From Lepidodermella squamata (Eukaryota; Gastrotricha): a DNA stretch of 64,000 bases. Location of the stretch: positions 2,418,001 through 2,482,000 of the forward strand of contig JBLDXI010000042.1 of assembly GCA_047495785.1 (NCBI GenBank), in the 5' to 3' direction. Below, piece after piece: positions 13,701-24,229 of this stretch. The notes under the pieces were generated by a model that was not told the origin of the DNA, ran no database searches, and saw only the letters and a program-made list of their open reading frames with translations. Position 1 is the first letter of the stretch. Every line of letters begins with the position of its first letter. The position numbers were made by a program, and so were the translations under genes.

Positions 13701-16466
13701 ACTGGCAGAGTCTTGCGCTTGTTGGCCGTCAATAGAATGGACATTAAGGAAGCGTTGATGAGTTCCGCATCCGACGCGCTATAAAAATGCAAGAATTAAC
13801 TAAATCGAGTCATGATGATGCTTTTATTACCTTGAAAGGGTTCGAACTAGTACTGAAAGATGAGACTCGGATAGTCCATCCTGGCAGAATTGATGGTCCA
13901 AGTAGTTATTGACAACCTCGAGCAGGTAAACCTTGATATTTTCTCGAACGGACTGCCTTCCTAACATCTCAAAGAAAACGTTGAGCTCGAGAACTCCACT
14001 CTTCACCAACTCTTCACAGCGCGTTGGATCACGGGTCTGACCAGACATGAAATTGATCGCCGATTTCACGGTTCGCTCCGATGCCGATGACGATTTCAAA
14101 ACCTTCAAATAAGTCGAAAATAGGCTTTTATAGTCCAGCCCCGAGTTCGACTCATCGACAAGTTCGATAATTTTGAACAACCAATCACGAAAAGCTTCAT
14201 CAGTATCGTCATGTGAAGTGTTCAAATAGTCCTGAATGACCTTCATTCGCTCAGGAGTCAGGACCTTCCGATCTCGAGCGACTGAATTGTACAGAGATTT
14301 GATCATATCGGTTTGAAGCTGGACAAGTTCAGCATGTATCAGGCTGTTGACGGAATCACTATCATAGTCATCCCTGAGGACGATTTCCTTGTACTTCCGG
14401 CCGTACCAGGTGGATTTGGTCTCTTCGGTCAGAAGTTTCCACTTGACGTTCGAGTAAAAACTATTCATCAGCGCAGGGCCTGTGGTCAAGTTCTCAATAC
14501 TTGAATGATCGACGCGGACACCTCGAATTATGATGCTATAGAAATCAGATAAGCTCGATTGGTCCGAGGATAGCTTAGCCAAAGATTCCAGGCTAGTAAC
14601 GCCCTTCATCAAGGCATCGATAGTTCTCGAATAAAGCGCTTGCTTCTCCGAAATTTTGCAAAACAGGCCAGCGATCATTCGATTGATAAAGAATTCATAA
14701 AGCGGATTAGCGTTGCTAAACGCCGAATAGAAATAATGCTTGCCCAGGAGTTTCTCGGGCAAGTATTCGTCTTTATCGCCTTGTTTTATCATCTCACCAG
14801 ACATAGCCAGGTTGTACAAGTTCAAAACTTCAGCCCACGTCGTTCGATAGAAACGTCGATCGTCGCCTGACGTGTCTGACTTTGTCACAGGTGGTTGAAC
14901 TGTTACGTTGGTAATAACCTTGCGAGACCGGCTCTGAAGCGCGTTCGTCAGGTTCAGAATTTTCAGCTGAACATCGTCGCATCGCAGATTTTTTGTGCTC
15001 GACTTGACGGTTTGGATGGTTTTGCTGACGACCAGCTGCTTCTTATTCGCGTTTTCCTTCCGCTTGTTGATCACGGTCGTAGGTTTAGAGTCGCCACTAG
15101 AAGCGCAATTTGCAACGCCTGGACAAAATTCATCAATTTTAATTTAATAAAAAAATTATTCGTTCAAATGATAGCCGAAAAGCTTTCGGATAAGCACTAA
15201 ATTTGGTATCCAACGAACTAAACTGAGCTTGGATTAGGTTCTATGAATTCCATTCTATAAGCCCGCTAAGTACAAGGTACAAGCAAAGGAACCGACTGAA
15301 TGGAAACAAACGTTCTGCCCGTGCTAAAGTTCCAGTAAGTACTAGTGATTCGGCTGAAGTAATTAATTCGGCTATTTTTGCAAAATTGGGAGCCTGGGTC
15401 AAAACATTTACTGTGAATTTTTTAATAAAAAAAATATTTATATTAAGGAGGATGCCAGCTGACCAAGACCCCTATGGCATCCTATCGTTGGATGCGATAC
15501 GAAAACAAAAAGCAAAAAGGTCTTTCGAAATAATTAATTGCTGGGCTGAAGCCTTAATTTTAAAATATTTTAGTTACAAATTATTTAGACACGGAAACAG
15601 AATGAAAAATGAATAGAGAAAACAGAGGAAGAAACAAAACGATAGACAACAATAAAAAACGGCAGGTGAAATTAAAACAAAGATTTCATTCACTTCGGCG
15701 CTTTCAAAACGCTGTAAGGCATAATTCAAAATCGGAGAAAATCAGTGTGAAAGATTTACTTTTCAATGCTATCAAAATTACCTTTTGAAGCTGTTTCGAT
15801 TTTGCTCATCAGGAAGGCTTTGGCTTCTTCGCTTATCCCTCCATCACTCAAAATGCGGCTATGAGCCAGTTTGCTGATTTCGGCCCCAATTTTGCTGGTA
15901 GGCTTGCCGTTGTTGTTACAGCTAGCAAGCAAATAGCCAAGGATGAACACCAACTCCGTTTTCACAGAATCTTCGACGCAAGTTTCCAGCGCAGCTAAAA
16001 CTTGTCGGTGATCGACAAATTTTGTCAAATCCAGATCTCTAGAATTTCGACTCAAGTATTTAGCAGCCAGGCTGTACCGATAAGCTGCCTCGGGGTCCTG
16101 GTTCGATTTTTTTAAAAAATCAAAAATGGTACCGAAATCATTCAGGCCGTAAAGCTCGTTTATTTCAGCCCAATTGATGTCAAATTTTCGAATGAAGTAA
16201 ACGAGATTAACCAGTTTGACCGACAGATTCTCGTTGCTGGTATGCTCTCGTTTCAGCTGCGCGATGGCGTTGTCTTTTTTGAAAATGTATTGCAGCTGTT
16301 TCTTGTAATTCTCATTACCAGCCTTTTCCAATTTTCGGACCATTAGAGTTATCCAGCAGATGTGCGAGAAGTGAAATTCCAGATCTGGGTTATAAAATGA
16401 AGATTCGGGCTCGTCGTCCGCGTTCCTGAGCATTTTAATGAGCTCAACATAATTATAACCTTGCAT
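1..16466 (-). CDS. Giant SecA-like protein gene, copy A (exons 1-7, runs off the left edge)
   Basis: Exons at 16466-15782, 15118-13831, 13778-12947, 12896-12026, 8707-5888, 5841-4852 and 1796 to beyond 1 mirror copy B. Exons 2-6 have identical lengths in both copies and the same splice phases. Exon 1 is 6 nt shorter because the first of two ATGs reads ATC. About 3,094 codons are present, covering the solenoid-like part and most of the SecA motor with GEGKS, DEVD, WSDGLHQ, LTGTMG, GRGTDI and GRTARQG all retained. I saw no frameshift. The exons for the hydrophobic and OTU-like parts must lie left of the window if they exist. Confidence 0.82.
2124..2790 (-). mobile_element. Non-LTR retrotransposon reverse transcriptase fragment
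   Basis: The minus-strand frame reads QHGFRERHSTDTCVAE, then ISIDLSKAFDTLNHE, HHGVPQGSVLGPLMFTVYVN and KQYADDITVYFAS. These are the fingers/palm motifs of a Jockey/CR1-type reverse transcriptase, including the catalytic YADD. Both ends are missing. Copy B lacks it: its intron departs from copy A at base 2162 and rejoins near 2785. It lies in the same orientation as the host gene. Confidence 0.85.
2885..3700. repeat. Foldback (inverted-repeat) element in copy A intron 6
   Basis: A 28-bp arm at 3116-3143 (CTTGTAAGGAATAATAGAGG and onward) pairs with 3585-3612, with one mismatch. It is flanked by alternating CG-rich (GCGCGCGCAC) and GTCCGAAG-type repeats on both sides. No coding capacity is seen. 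It is absent from copy B. Confidence 0.6.
3889..4140. repeat. GGTCCGCTAA hairpin repeat
   Basis: GGTCCGCTAAATTGGGTCCG at 3890 is followed within 60 bases by the inverted form (CAGCGGACC, TTAGCGGACC). A direct copy (GGTCCGCTAAGAAATGGTCC) appears at about 4113-4132. This looks like the end structure of a small nonautonomous element. Confidence 0.4.
4145..4460 (+). mobile_element. Non-LTR retrotransposon 3' tail (copy A)
   Basis: The sequence encodes the C-terminal HRKQLRRLLGIRYPEV-type segment found after the reverse transcriptase of RTE/Jockey-like elements and matches copy B at 42005-42335. It has an internal deletion after the MRW codons and ends in a CTA trinucleotide run. Confidence 0.7.
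4852..5841 (-). CDS. Copy A exon 6 (SecA DEVD, WSDGLHQ, LTGTMG)
   Basis: The exon is 990 nt, the same as copy B, with all SecA landmarks kept: DEVDAMLIDD, SATSWSDGLHQFL and YGLTGTMGS (followed by KK instead of RK). The donor is AGAAAGAG|GTATGA. Confidence 0.88.
5888..8707 (-). CDS. Copy A exon 5 (solenoid end and SecA Walker A)
   Basis: The exon is 2,820 nt, the same as copy B. The acceptor is ACATTTCAG|AC. It ends with the Walker A region ATGEGKSTIV and the donor CATCAAAG|GTAATA. The 46-bp intron that follows contains TTTTTTCAG-like sequence on the plus strand only; the real acceptor is TTGGAATAG|GTG. Confidence 0.87.
9310..9720. repeat. 179-bp tandem repeat, two copies plus a diverged partial
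   Basis: Units begin AATTTGACTGACTTTGCACG at 9310 and 9489 and are essentially identical. A third, diverged start lies at 9668. They sit inside the TIR element. Confidence 0.85.
9743..9812 (+). other. tRNA-like sequence (degenerate)
   Basis: It contains a B-box-like GGTTCGATTCC (9791-9801) and an A-box-like GTGGCGCAATCGATAAGTG about 40 bases upstream, at typical tRNA spacing. The T stem has two mismatches and the acceptor stem pairs only partly. I therefore read it as a tRNA-derived (SINE-type) remnant rather than a working tRNA gene. Confidence 0.5.
10060..11800 (+). mobile_element. Decayed transposon coding remnants in copy A intron 4
   Basis: The segment around 10395-10470 (AHGEITGVRLGNWF in frame) and 10867-11000 matches copy B 48045-48560 with many frameshifts. 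An open stretch at 10867-11226 encodes about 119 residues of unknown nature. No complete gene remains. Confidence 0.5.
12026..12896 (-). CDS. Copy A exon 4
   Basis: It begins ALEILQVYTTPRKG after a 50-bp intron. The donor TACAAAG|GTATGT leaves phase 1. It contains solenoid-like repeat units as in copy B. Confidence 0.82.
12947..13778 (-). CDS. Copy A exon 3
   Basis: This is a helical-repeat exon after a 52-bp intron (13779-13830), with donor AAAATG|GTGAGT. It is the same length as copy B exon 3. Confidence 0.82.
13831..15118 (-). CDS. Copy A exon 2
   Basis: The acceptor is TTGTCCAG|GC and the donor TTTCAAG|GTAATA. The codon that is ATG in copy B near the start reads GTG here, confirming that this is not an initiation site. 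In 13861-14040 I count about 15 base differences from copy B and no amino-acid change. Confidence 0.82.
15119..15781 (-). other. Copy A intron 1 (663 bp)
   Basis: It is AT-rich and collinear with copy B 52222-52854, the last 180 bases being most alike. No coding or repeat structure seen. Confidence 0.6.
15782..16466 (-). CDS. Copy A exon 1
   Basis: The exon starts MQGYNYVELIKML; an in-frame TAG lies three codons upstream. The donor CAAAAG|GTAATT is the same as in copy B. It is helical, with no recognised domain. Confidence 0.8.
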
Positions 16467-16802
16467 ACCGATCTACAATCTACATACATTAGAGGTTTAT
16501 TACACTTTGATAGAATAGAAAATTACACTTTGATGGCCATATAAATTACACTTAGATTAAGTAGATGAATCATATTATTATCGATTTTTTTTCCTGCGCT
16601 GCTCTTCCAGAAAATGCGCTGGAAAAGTCCAGAAAAGTCAGAGATTTCAGCTGATTGCTGATAGGTATCACTCAGCTGACGCTATGGCAATACTTAGCCG
16701 GCATAACCATGCGAGCGGAGCGAGCATGTGAGCTGGCCTCGGTAGTATTTTGTTGAGTCATAAGTACGGGGAGGATTTCGAATTTACCACAGTTTCATCT
16801 AA

Positions 16803-17318
16803 TACAGTGGCAGTCAAAAGATCCGCACGGTGGAATTGAGGCGATGCTAGTTGAAATTTTTCGCACGTGCGAAATGAGGCTGTTTATCCCTAGCAAAACG
16901 GACCAAAATGACGCCTTTTTCACGATCTCCAAAAATAGCTCCAAGGAAAGGGGGATAGTTTCAATAATATGAATATATTCATGAGATGTCATGAAACTAG
17001 GGCATTCTTAGTTAAGAGCCAAAAATTGCAGAAAAATTTGAGCACTTAGTGTAAGTTTATAACAAATCAAAAATAATTTTTCCATAATTTTTCTGACAAA
17101 ATTATCAACTTTGAGGGCTTCGGAATATTAATTAGCACCTTATGAATATTCATATTTTTAAAACTATTAAAACTTCTTGGTCTGTCCGCGTTACACTTTT
17201 TGTTTTTAGCTGAGTTTAACCCAAGCTTGGTGCTAAAAATAGTTCGGGCGCGTGTGAGATATTTTTAGTTTCAACTCTACAGATTCCTGACCGTGCGTAA
17301 CTTTTGATTTTCACTGTA
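16803..17318. mobile_element. Tc1/mariner-like nonautonomous element (516 bp)
   Basis: The left end TACAGTGGCAGTCAAAAGAT and the right end, read in reverse as TACAGTGAAAATCAAAAGTT, are imperfect inverted repeats sharing TACAGTG, TCAAAAG and CGCACGGT. TACAGTG termini at TA targets are typical of the Tc1/mariner group. No transposase frame is present. Confidence 0.7.
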
Positions 17319-18760
17319 CTTTTTGATTGAGGTCTCATGCTACGATGGGTTAAGTTACATCCTAGTTAACGATTTGCATATGCACTTACGCATACTTGCT
17401 TGTGTGTGCAAAAAAAGCTGTGCGCGCGTGCGATTTGACACAAAAAAACTAGCAACACGAGCTGGGAGCGATTTCATGGCGCCAAATTCAATGCGCTGTT
17501 GGTGAGTTTCCGCAATAAAAACTGTCGCGCATATGCAAATCGAAGTTATTTCTTTGCCGCATCTCACTAAAAAAGGTGGTGAGTACTTTTTTCAAGGATA
17601 ATGCATCATTTCTAGTTGGTTATTCTGCCCGTTTTTCTCTCCTGTAGCTTACTGCGATGAAGCTAGCTTTTTCTGGAGGGGCACCTCGGCCCCTGGGGAA
17701 AACTGCCAGCTTAGTTTTCACCAAGGAAGCTGAGGACAATTCCGGATCATAAAAATTAACGTGTTCATTACCCTAGTCAACATTAGAGTGACCGTGACGG
17801 CGAGCACTAGAGGCTAACTCTCAATTTCTCTCAATAATAGAGTCCGTGAGAAATCAGATAGAATAGTTCGGTTCAGACATGCCGCGAACTCGAGGGAATG
17901 CCCTTAGAGCCAGCCATCCGGTCTGGCTGATGCTAACAGCATCTGGGAAATTGAGATTTCGAAAGAAACCACACTTTCAAGACGGGACGAGTGGTAACTG
18001 GGATTTCTCACGAATTCCTAGTTGCCACTGCTCAAAATTTGGGAAAATTCTCCAGGAATGGGATAGTTTGGATTCCTCTGGCGGGGTTGCCCTGTGTGTG
18101 GGTGGAGACGGCGGGTGGTTAAGCGGGTCCAACTTGGCATACATGATGATCCCACCGGTCCGTCAGTGATCTTCCGTCACGCGTGACGCTATAGGGACCG
18201 ATAGCGTGGCTCCTGAGCCAAATTAGCCGAAAGGCTGCCGCCGATTGGCTGCCCCAAGAGCATCCTAGGCCGCCAGGCCCCGGCGGCGGCGATGGTGCCT
18301 TGCAGGTGTAATTAAGAAATAATCATCTCAACTCAATTACGCCAAGTGCCCAGCACGCCTTTCAAGACATGCAAAATATGCTATAGTAGAGCTCAAAACT
18401 TTCGTTTTTCGCGATGGCCAATAATAGTAGATTAAATCGTAGATTAAAATAAAGCTCCGCGTCACAGGGCAAGATAGAATAAAGAATAGCGAACATTTCG
18501 CTCTAACTTTAAAAAATTTTGATTGATCACAGATCACAAAGATTCCTCGCGAATTTTGGGGAATACGGTAAGGTTCAAAATGTTTTGAATGATGCTATAA
18601 AAATGATTGATAAATAATAATTGCCAAGTTGTGATAACAGAGAAAAATAGAAAAATGCAGTAGAACGCATAATAACTGAAATGTCTAATAACCGAACATC
18701 ATTTCTCTCAGATCGACTCTCGTCTCATTGACAAAAAAATTTGACTGTTCCGGTTTTTGC

Positions 18761-18930
18761 TTAATGCGAAGGCGTTGGAATGCTACAGGTGTTTTACCAC
18801 GCCTCCATCTGATAAGGCGAAATTGAGGAAAAGCGTGAGATACGTACAATATTTCTCTGGAAATGTGGTCATACACTAATTGAGGCGTGTCCAGATATGC
18901 GCAATATTTCTCTGGTCGTAGACATTGCGT
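18761..18930. repeat. Dispersed repeat, copy 1 (partner at 54392-54560)
   Basis: CTTAATGCGAAGGCGTTGGA, CCATCTGATAAGGCGAAATT and GTCCAGATATGCGCAATATT all recur at 54392-54510 in the same order. The pair lies upstream of copies A and B respectively, so it may be either a dispersed element or an outlying part of the duplication. Confidence 0.7.
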
Positions 18931-20070
18931 GGCCGTTGATTGTGATCATAAATAAATAAGTGAGAAAAGATAGGAAACTCGTGCATGAGCATTGTTCCGA
19001 AATTCGGCGTCAGCTGTGACCAATCGTTGAACTCTCGCACACTTTCCCTTAATCCAAATTTTGGCATTTTTTCAAGCCTCACTTCTCATTCTTATTGCAC
19101 AGCCCACCTGGCAAACGCTGCGCATGACCTCGGCCTGGATTCAAGGGCATCTTACCCAGATACCGTATGTTGTGGGCTAACCGATGACAAGACGTGTTTA
19201 TTCCTTTGTCTTGATTTATTCCACGGAAAAGGCCTGCTATATTATACAATATTACATGGCAATATAACAGGATGGTATAGCATACCCGGTGACCGAGATG
19301 AAGGCGTGTTATAGAATAGTACAAAAATATTAAAATCAACAATGTTCTAAAACACAAGTGATAAGAGATATAGGTGGTGTATCCTACATGGTGTATCCGA
19401 TGAGTGATGCTTCTTATTAAATGAAAAATTATAAAAAATGTAATGAAATAAAATAGCGTAAATGGTTTGATTCAGATTGATAAAGCAAGATGGCGGTTGT
19501 AACGTGCGCCCTAACGGCACGCGTCTCACTTTCAGGCAGCAAGCCCTAGCAGGTGGTGCCCCAACACCGTACTTTGTTAAATTTTTTCATAACGTCAAAA
19601 TTCGAAATTTGCTGCTCAGCCGTGTAGAACCGTTGTTACACTCTAAAACTTAAACTCTACACTCTAAAAATAAAAAAGTTGCTGATCTTTGGAATTTCTT
19701 TTTGCCAAAATGGCAAGTCGAATTTTCCGCCGCCCGGCGGCTCATGATCACACCTTCGTCTAGATTCTGTAAAAGTTTCAAACTTGGCTTTTGAATCAGG
19801 GAAAAATGGCAGATGATGAAAAAAATGTCGACTTTTTACTTGTAAAATCGTGAGAATCGAGGAAAATGCTCCTCACTTAGAAGTTGGGCTTACACCATGT
19901 GGCTTACATCGATATTTTTCGATATTTTTCCAGAATTTTAGGAAGTCAACCGCAGGTAGGCCTACATTTTGCCCTACGACGCATCGTTGACCCGAAATAA
20001 AAGACATTTTGACAGACCCAGGATTTGGATCCAAATAACGATCACGCAGTCTCGTCGCATTTACATTAGA

Positions 20071-21255
20071 GTTGCGTTTTTTATGGTGTCCGGAAAGCTA
20101 TTGTTCGACGTTGTGATCAATTCTTCGAACACCTCCGCAACACAGAAATAACAATCAAGTAATTAGGCCGGAGCTGTCCGAGCTCGAGAGGCAAACAGTT
20201 AAGACTAATCACCCTCCAACTTGATTAGATTAAGCCTTGACAAATCGTGACATGGTTGTAATTAATTTACGACATCAGGTGGGGGCGATCATTTTGACAC
20301 CTGATTTAGATCTGGAACCCCCATATTTTGACCGTTGCAAATTTTCAAAATGAATTCACCCTTAAAAAGCAATTCTTTAAGCCAAAAATCGTAATTTTGT
20401 GCGAGCGAACGACCATGAGTCATCAAAATTGGATGTTCAAAAATAAGCTTTGCGCAAAAAAAACTCTTTTTTAATAACTACGCAACAGTGTTTACTCAGT
20501 GAAAAACTGCTGAAAACAGTCAAAAAAGTTCTTTTTAAGAGTGATTTAAATTCGAAAATTTGCAACGGTCAAAATATGGGGGTTCCAGATCTAAATCAGG
20601 TGTCAAAATGATCGCCCCCACCTGATGAATAACTTGGCTTCAAAAGGTCGTTCAATTTCATCTTAGATCCAGGTGTGGACTGCTTCAAAGGTAAATGGTC
20701 GAAAAAGGACGTCGACTTCTCGGTCGCCTATCGAGCACTTCTGAAAATCCTACCTGGATAAATTTGGTATCGAAAAATCGGCCGTCTCTCACTTTAGCGA
20801 TGACCCAAAGCCCGACCTGGTAACCGATAATCGAAGCGCTGGCGCCAGCGATTTATGTGACCGATCGATTTGTAATTAGTTCAGTTTTGTACTCCAGGAC
20901 AATGAGTTAATCCCCTGCCATATGGCCCCCATAGCGTTGTATGGTTTTGGTGGGGAGTGAGCACTCTATCATCTCTATGCTAAACGTCGTGGGAAAGCCT
21001 TTTTTATTTCGTCGGCACGATCCGCGAAAATCGAGAGAAATATTGATTTTTTGAAATTTTTCGAAATTTACCGAAAATTCTCAATTTTAACTGTCAAATG
21101 ACGATTATTTTGAATCCAAACTTGTCAAAAAATCCGTAGTTCAATATTTCTGAATTTAAAGTTTAACGATTGCTTTGAAAAGCATAAGCTAAGTTATGTG
21201 TGTCATCTGGTCTTAATTGTCATAATTAGCCCGCGGACACCATAAAAAACGCAAC
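20071..21255. mobile_element. 1.19-kb terminal-inverted-repeat element
   Basis: A perfect 22-bp inverted pair bounds it: GTTGCGTTTTTTATGGTGTC plus CG at 20071-20092 and its reverse complement at 21234-21255. It contains another, nested inverted-repeat element. No transposase frame is visible. Confidence 0.65.
20273..20627. mobile_element. 355-bp MITE with 74-bp perfect arms
   Basis: Bases 20273-20346 (CATCAGGTGGGGGCGATCAT...) are the exact reverse complement of 20554-20627. The central 200 bases are AT-rich and non-coding. The perfect arms imply recent insertion, or gene-conversion-like repair of the arms. Confidence 0.85.
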
Positions 21256-21734
21256 TTAGACTACCCATAATTATCCAAGTTAATTACTTTAACTGTTATG
21301 CAATCATTTTTACGAAAGACTGAATGAGTGGTTTTAGGTTTTATCCATTTTAAAAACAAATTCAAAATATTTAGCTAAGGATCGAGACTGCTCGTGGAGA
21401 AAAACCTCAAACTTAGCTCGATTGAGGTCTATATGCGTACCTAGTACCGTTGGAAAGCCCAACTCTCAAGGAATCTGAGGTTTTTTACCGATATTTTTAT
21501 TCACCTTCCTGATCGAGCACAATTTAGCTGATAAGGCGTAGTGTCCAAATTTAGCCTGTCCAAAATTACCCAGCGTTACGGTAAACAATTTCATTTTGTG
21601 GTCATTTTGCTATAACCTGCATGCATCTCGGTATCAAAATAATTGTTCGTTTGCTTTACGAAGCCGTAACAGGGACATGGTGTTACTCTGTCATTGCCGA
21701 TTTCAATTAAGCTGCGGACTGGAATCTCAGTATA

Positions 21735-23435
21735 CGAAAATAATAGCACTCAAATAGCACAACTACGGGGCCGCTACGGTAGCGCTACGGCGACTGCTAT
21801 TTCAGCGCTACCACAGTGCTACGTAGCATTTTCGCGTGCTACGGCCAGCTCAAAACATTTTTAAAAACATGATAACCGTAATGGGATTTTCACGAATTTT
21901 CGCATACACCGTCGATAAGAGGTAGGCTACCTGAAAACAAGTCGAAAACTGAAAAACACAGTTAGGATACAAATTTTCGAAAAGTCAGCATGTAGCCAGC
22001 TGAATGGCTTGGGCTGAATGTATATCCGTTGAATCACAAGGGATAGGTGCTCTCAATACTAATTGCAGCGATCTGATTACAAAGGCGTGTCTTATATGAA
22101 GACGTGGACAATCCGCGATGCGTTTGGGAGTCTTCGAAACCCGTTTAACCGGGCTGGAACCCAAACTCTAAAATCAGCCAAAAATGCTATGTTATGGCGA
22201 ACTTTGGGAACCCAGGTTGACCTGGTGTTTGAAGGCGGGCGGGTTCCAGCATATCCATCTGATAGCTGGGATCCCAGGGAAGCCGTTGGCTACCCAGGAT
22301 GGGCCATTTAGTTTCAGAAACCCGTTTAACCGGGCTGGAACCCAAACTCTAAAATCAGCCAAAAATGCTATGTTATGGCGAACTTTGGGAACCCAGGTTG
22401 ACCTGGTGTTTGAAGGCGGGGGGGTTCCAGCATATCCATCTGATAGCTGGGATCCCAGGGAAGCCGTTGGCTACCCAGGATGGGCCATTTAGTTTCAGAA
22501 ACCCGTTTAACCGGGCTGGAACCCAAACTCTAAAATCAGCCAAAAATGCTATGTTATGGCGAACTTTGGGAACCCAGGTTGACCTGGTGTTTGAAGGCGG
22601 GCGGGTTCCAGCATATCCATCTGATAGCTGGGATCCCAGGGAAGCCGTTGGCTACCCAGGATGGGCCATTTAGTTTCAGAAACCCGTTTAACCGGGCTGG
22701 AACCCAAACTCTAAAATCAGCCAAAAATGCTATGTTATGGCGAACTTTGGGAACCCAGGTTGACCTAGTGTTTGAAGGCGGGCGGGTTCCAGCATATCCA
22801 TCTGATAGCTGGGATCCCAGGGAAGCCGTTGGCTACCCAGGATGGGCCATTTAGTTTCAGAAACCCGTTTAACCGGGCTGGAACCCAAACTCTAAAATCA
22901 GCCAAAAATGCTATGTTATGGCGAACTTTGGGAACCCAGGTTGACCTGGTGTTTGAAGGCGGGCGGGTTCCAGCATATCCATCTGATAGCTGGGATCCCA
23001 GGGAAGCCGTTGGCGCTCGTCATCACAGGTGTAACTACTTCAAGGGCACATTGGTCAGTTCGAACCGTAGCGAAATCGTCATTCTCGTCTCCGCCTTGTT
23101 ACTGTCGACCTCCAGGTAGTGATTGAATATATCGTTTCACGGTTATACATGCTTTCAAACGTTTTCAAGAGCGGGACTGTAATCTGAAGCCTTTACCTGA
23201 TTTTTCATTAATGCTTACGTGACCTTTTATCACCGGTTCATATTAAGCTTATTGGCCAATCCGTATCCCTAATTGGTGATATGATATTTTGTTAGATTCC
23301 ATAAATTTGAAGTCAGGGGGAATTTTCTAAAAGTTACGGAATCGCTACGGCGCCGTAGATGACCGGCCGTACCGGCACCGTAGTTGCGCCGTAGTTGACC
23401 GTGCCGGCAGTGCGGTGCGAGTGCTATTATTTTCG
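21735..23435. mobile_element. 1.7-kb TIR element carrying a minisatellite
   Basis: CGAAAATAATAGCACTC (21735-21751) and its exact reverse complement (23419-23435) bound the element. Inside each end are GC-rich, GCTACGG/CCGTAG-rich sub-terminal repeats. The interior is mainly a five-unit 181-bp tandem array. No transposase frame. Confidence 0.7.
22137..23013. repeat. 181-bp tandem repeat array, nearly five units
   Basis: Units start with AAACCCGTTTAACCGGGCTG at 22137, 22318, 22499, 22680 and 22861; the last is cut after about 153 bases. Units differ by only single bases (for example GGGGGG/GGGCGG at about 22418), so the array is young. The period is not a multiple of three, so open frames across it are not evidence of a protein. 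Confidence 0.95.
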
Positions 23436-23489
23436 CCATCAAACAATATTACAGATTTGAGAAAACCGTTTCCACGTAAAAAAGCCTTA

Positions 23490-23495
23490 TTTATT
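23490..23495 (-). terminator. Polyadenylation signal of copy B
   Basis: On the minus strand the sequence reads CCAATAAATAAG about 75 bases after the predicted stop codon at 23569. This canonical AATAAA supports the gene ending here. Confidence 0.5.
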
Positions 23496-23568
23496 GGGAA
23501 TATGTATACAATATTATATTACGTTCCTCAAAATTAATTTTGCATCAATCGAATACTCATCAAGCTAA

Positions 23569-24229
23569 TCACGAATAATCGAAAAAAAAAGCAATGAAGT
23601 TATTCTCTCGTCTAGCTGTTGCAAACATGGAATTTCCGTCGTAAGAAAGGATACGGAAATCGCTAATAACAAATGACATCCCGAAATGCGCATCCTCCGC
23701 ATCAGCTCTAGAATCATCCTCCATTTCATCCCTACCAAATATTTTCATCATAATTCGGTAAAACAGCTCGGGTTCCAGCATCTTCACGTAACTTTCTTTC
23801 TCCGAAACTTCTCTTTGCAGATCCGTGGCGAGATCATTGCGATTAGCCAAATAATGGTCCATGTTGCAGGAAAATGATACAAACATAGCCCGAATTGCTT
23901 TCCTGATCGATATTTTATCAGCCTCAATACAATCAACAGTTTTTCTCCGGTCCCCTTTTTCAAGGATCTGATCATCGAAGGCTTCACGAGACTCGAAGTA
24001 ATCGATAGGCACAACGATAGCGCGAAATTGCCAATCACCCGCGGCGCTGGCTTTCAATCTCGGGTTAGGCGTGCGTTCGTAATCTTCCTCGGCCCATTTA
24101 CGCTCGAATTCTGCGACGACGTTGATGTTCGAGGCGGAAACTCTTTCGGTGACGCAAACGCCATGGTAATCCATGAATAAAACAGCGGGCAACGAGTGAA
24201 GTTTGTACACATTTTTCGCAAATTTCTCC
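23569..24229 (-). CDS. Copy B exon 12 (C-terminus and stop)
   Basis: The exon encodes about 220 residues from EKFAKNVYKLHSLPAVLFMD to FIAFFFDYS and a TGA at 23569. The acceptor is TGAAATCAG|G. A sensible alternative is that an ATG at 24246 starts a separate small gene, but the phase match with exon 11 favours one gene. The segment with FMDYHGVCVTERV and the terminal AHFGMSFVISDFRILSYDG are globular in character but unrecognised. Confidence 0.65.

Larger units (their letters stand above)
16467..20070. other. Intergenic region upstream of copy A
   Basis: Apart from the Tc1-like element, this stretch is AT-rich with a GC-rich island at about 18230-18310 (CCGGCGGCGGCGATGG). It also holds one dispersed repeat near 18760-18950. 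Short open frames here show no recognisable family. No convincing promoter element was identified. Confidence 0.5.

Noticed and set aside
22063-23126. A series of 102-residue plus-strand open frames with near-identical sequence
   Set aside because: They are produced by the 181-bp tandem repeat; the period is not a multiple of three and both overlapping frames are open, so this is repeat structure and not a protein family.
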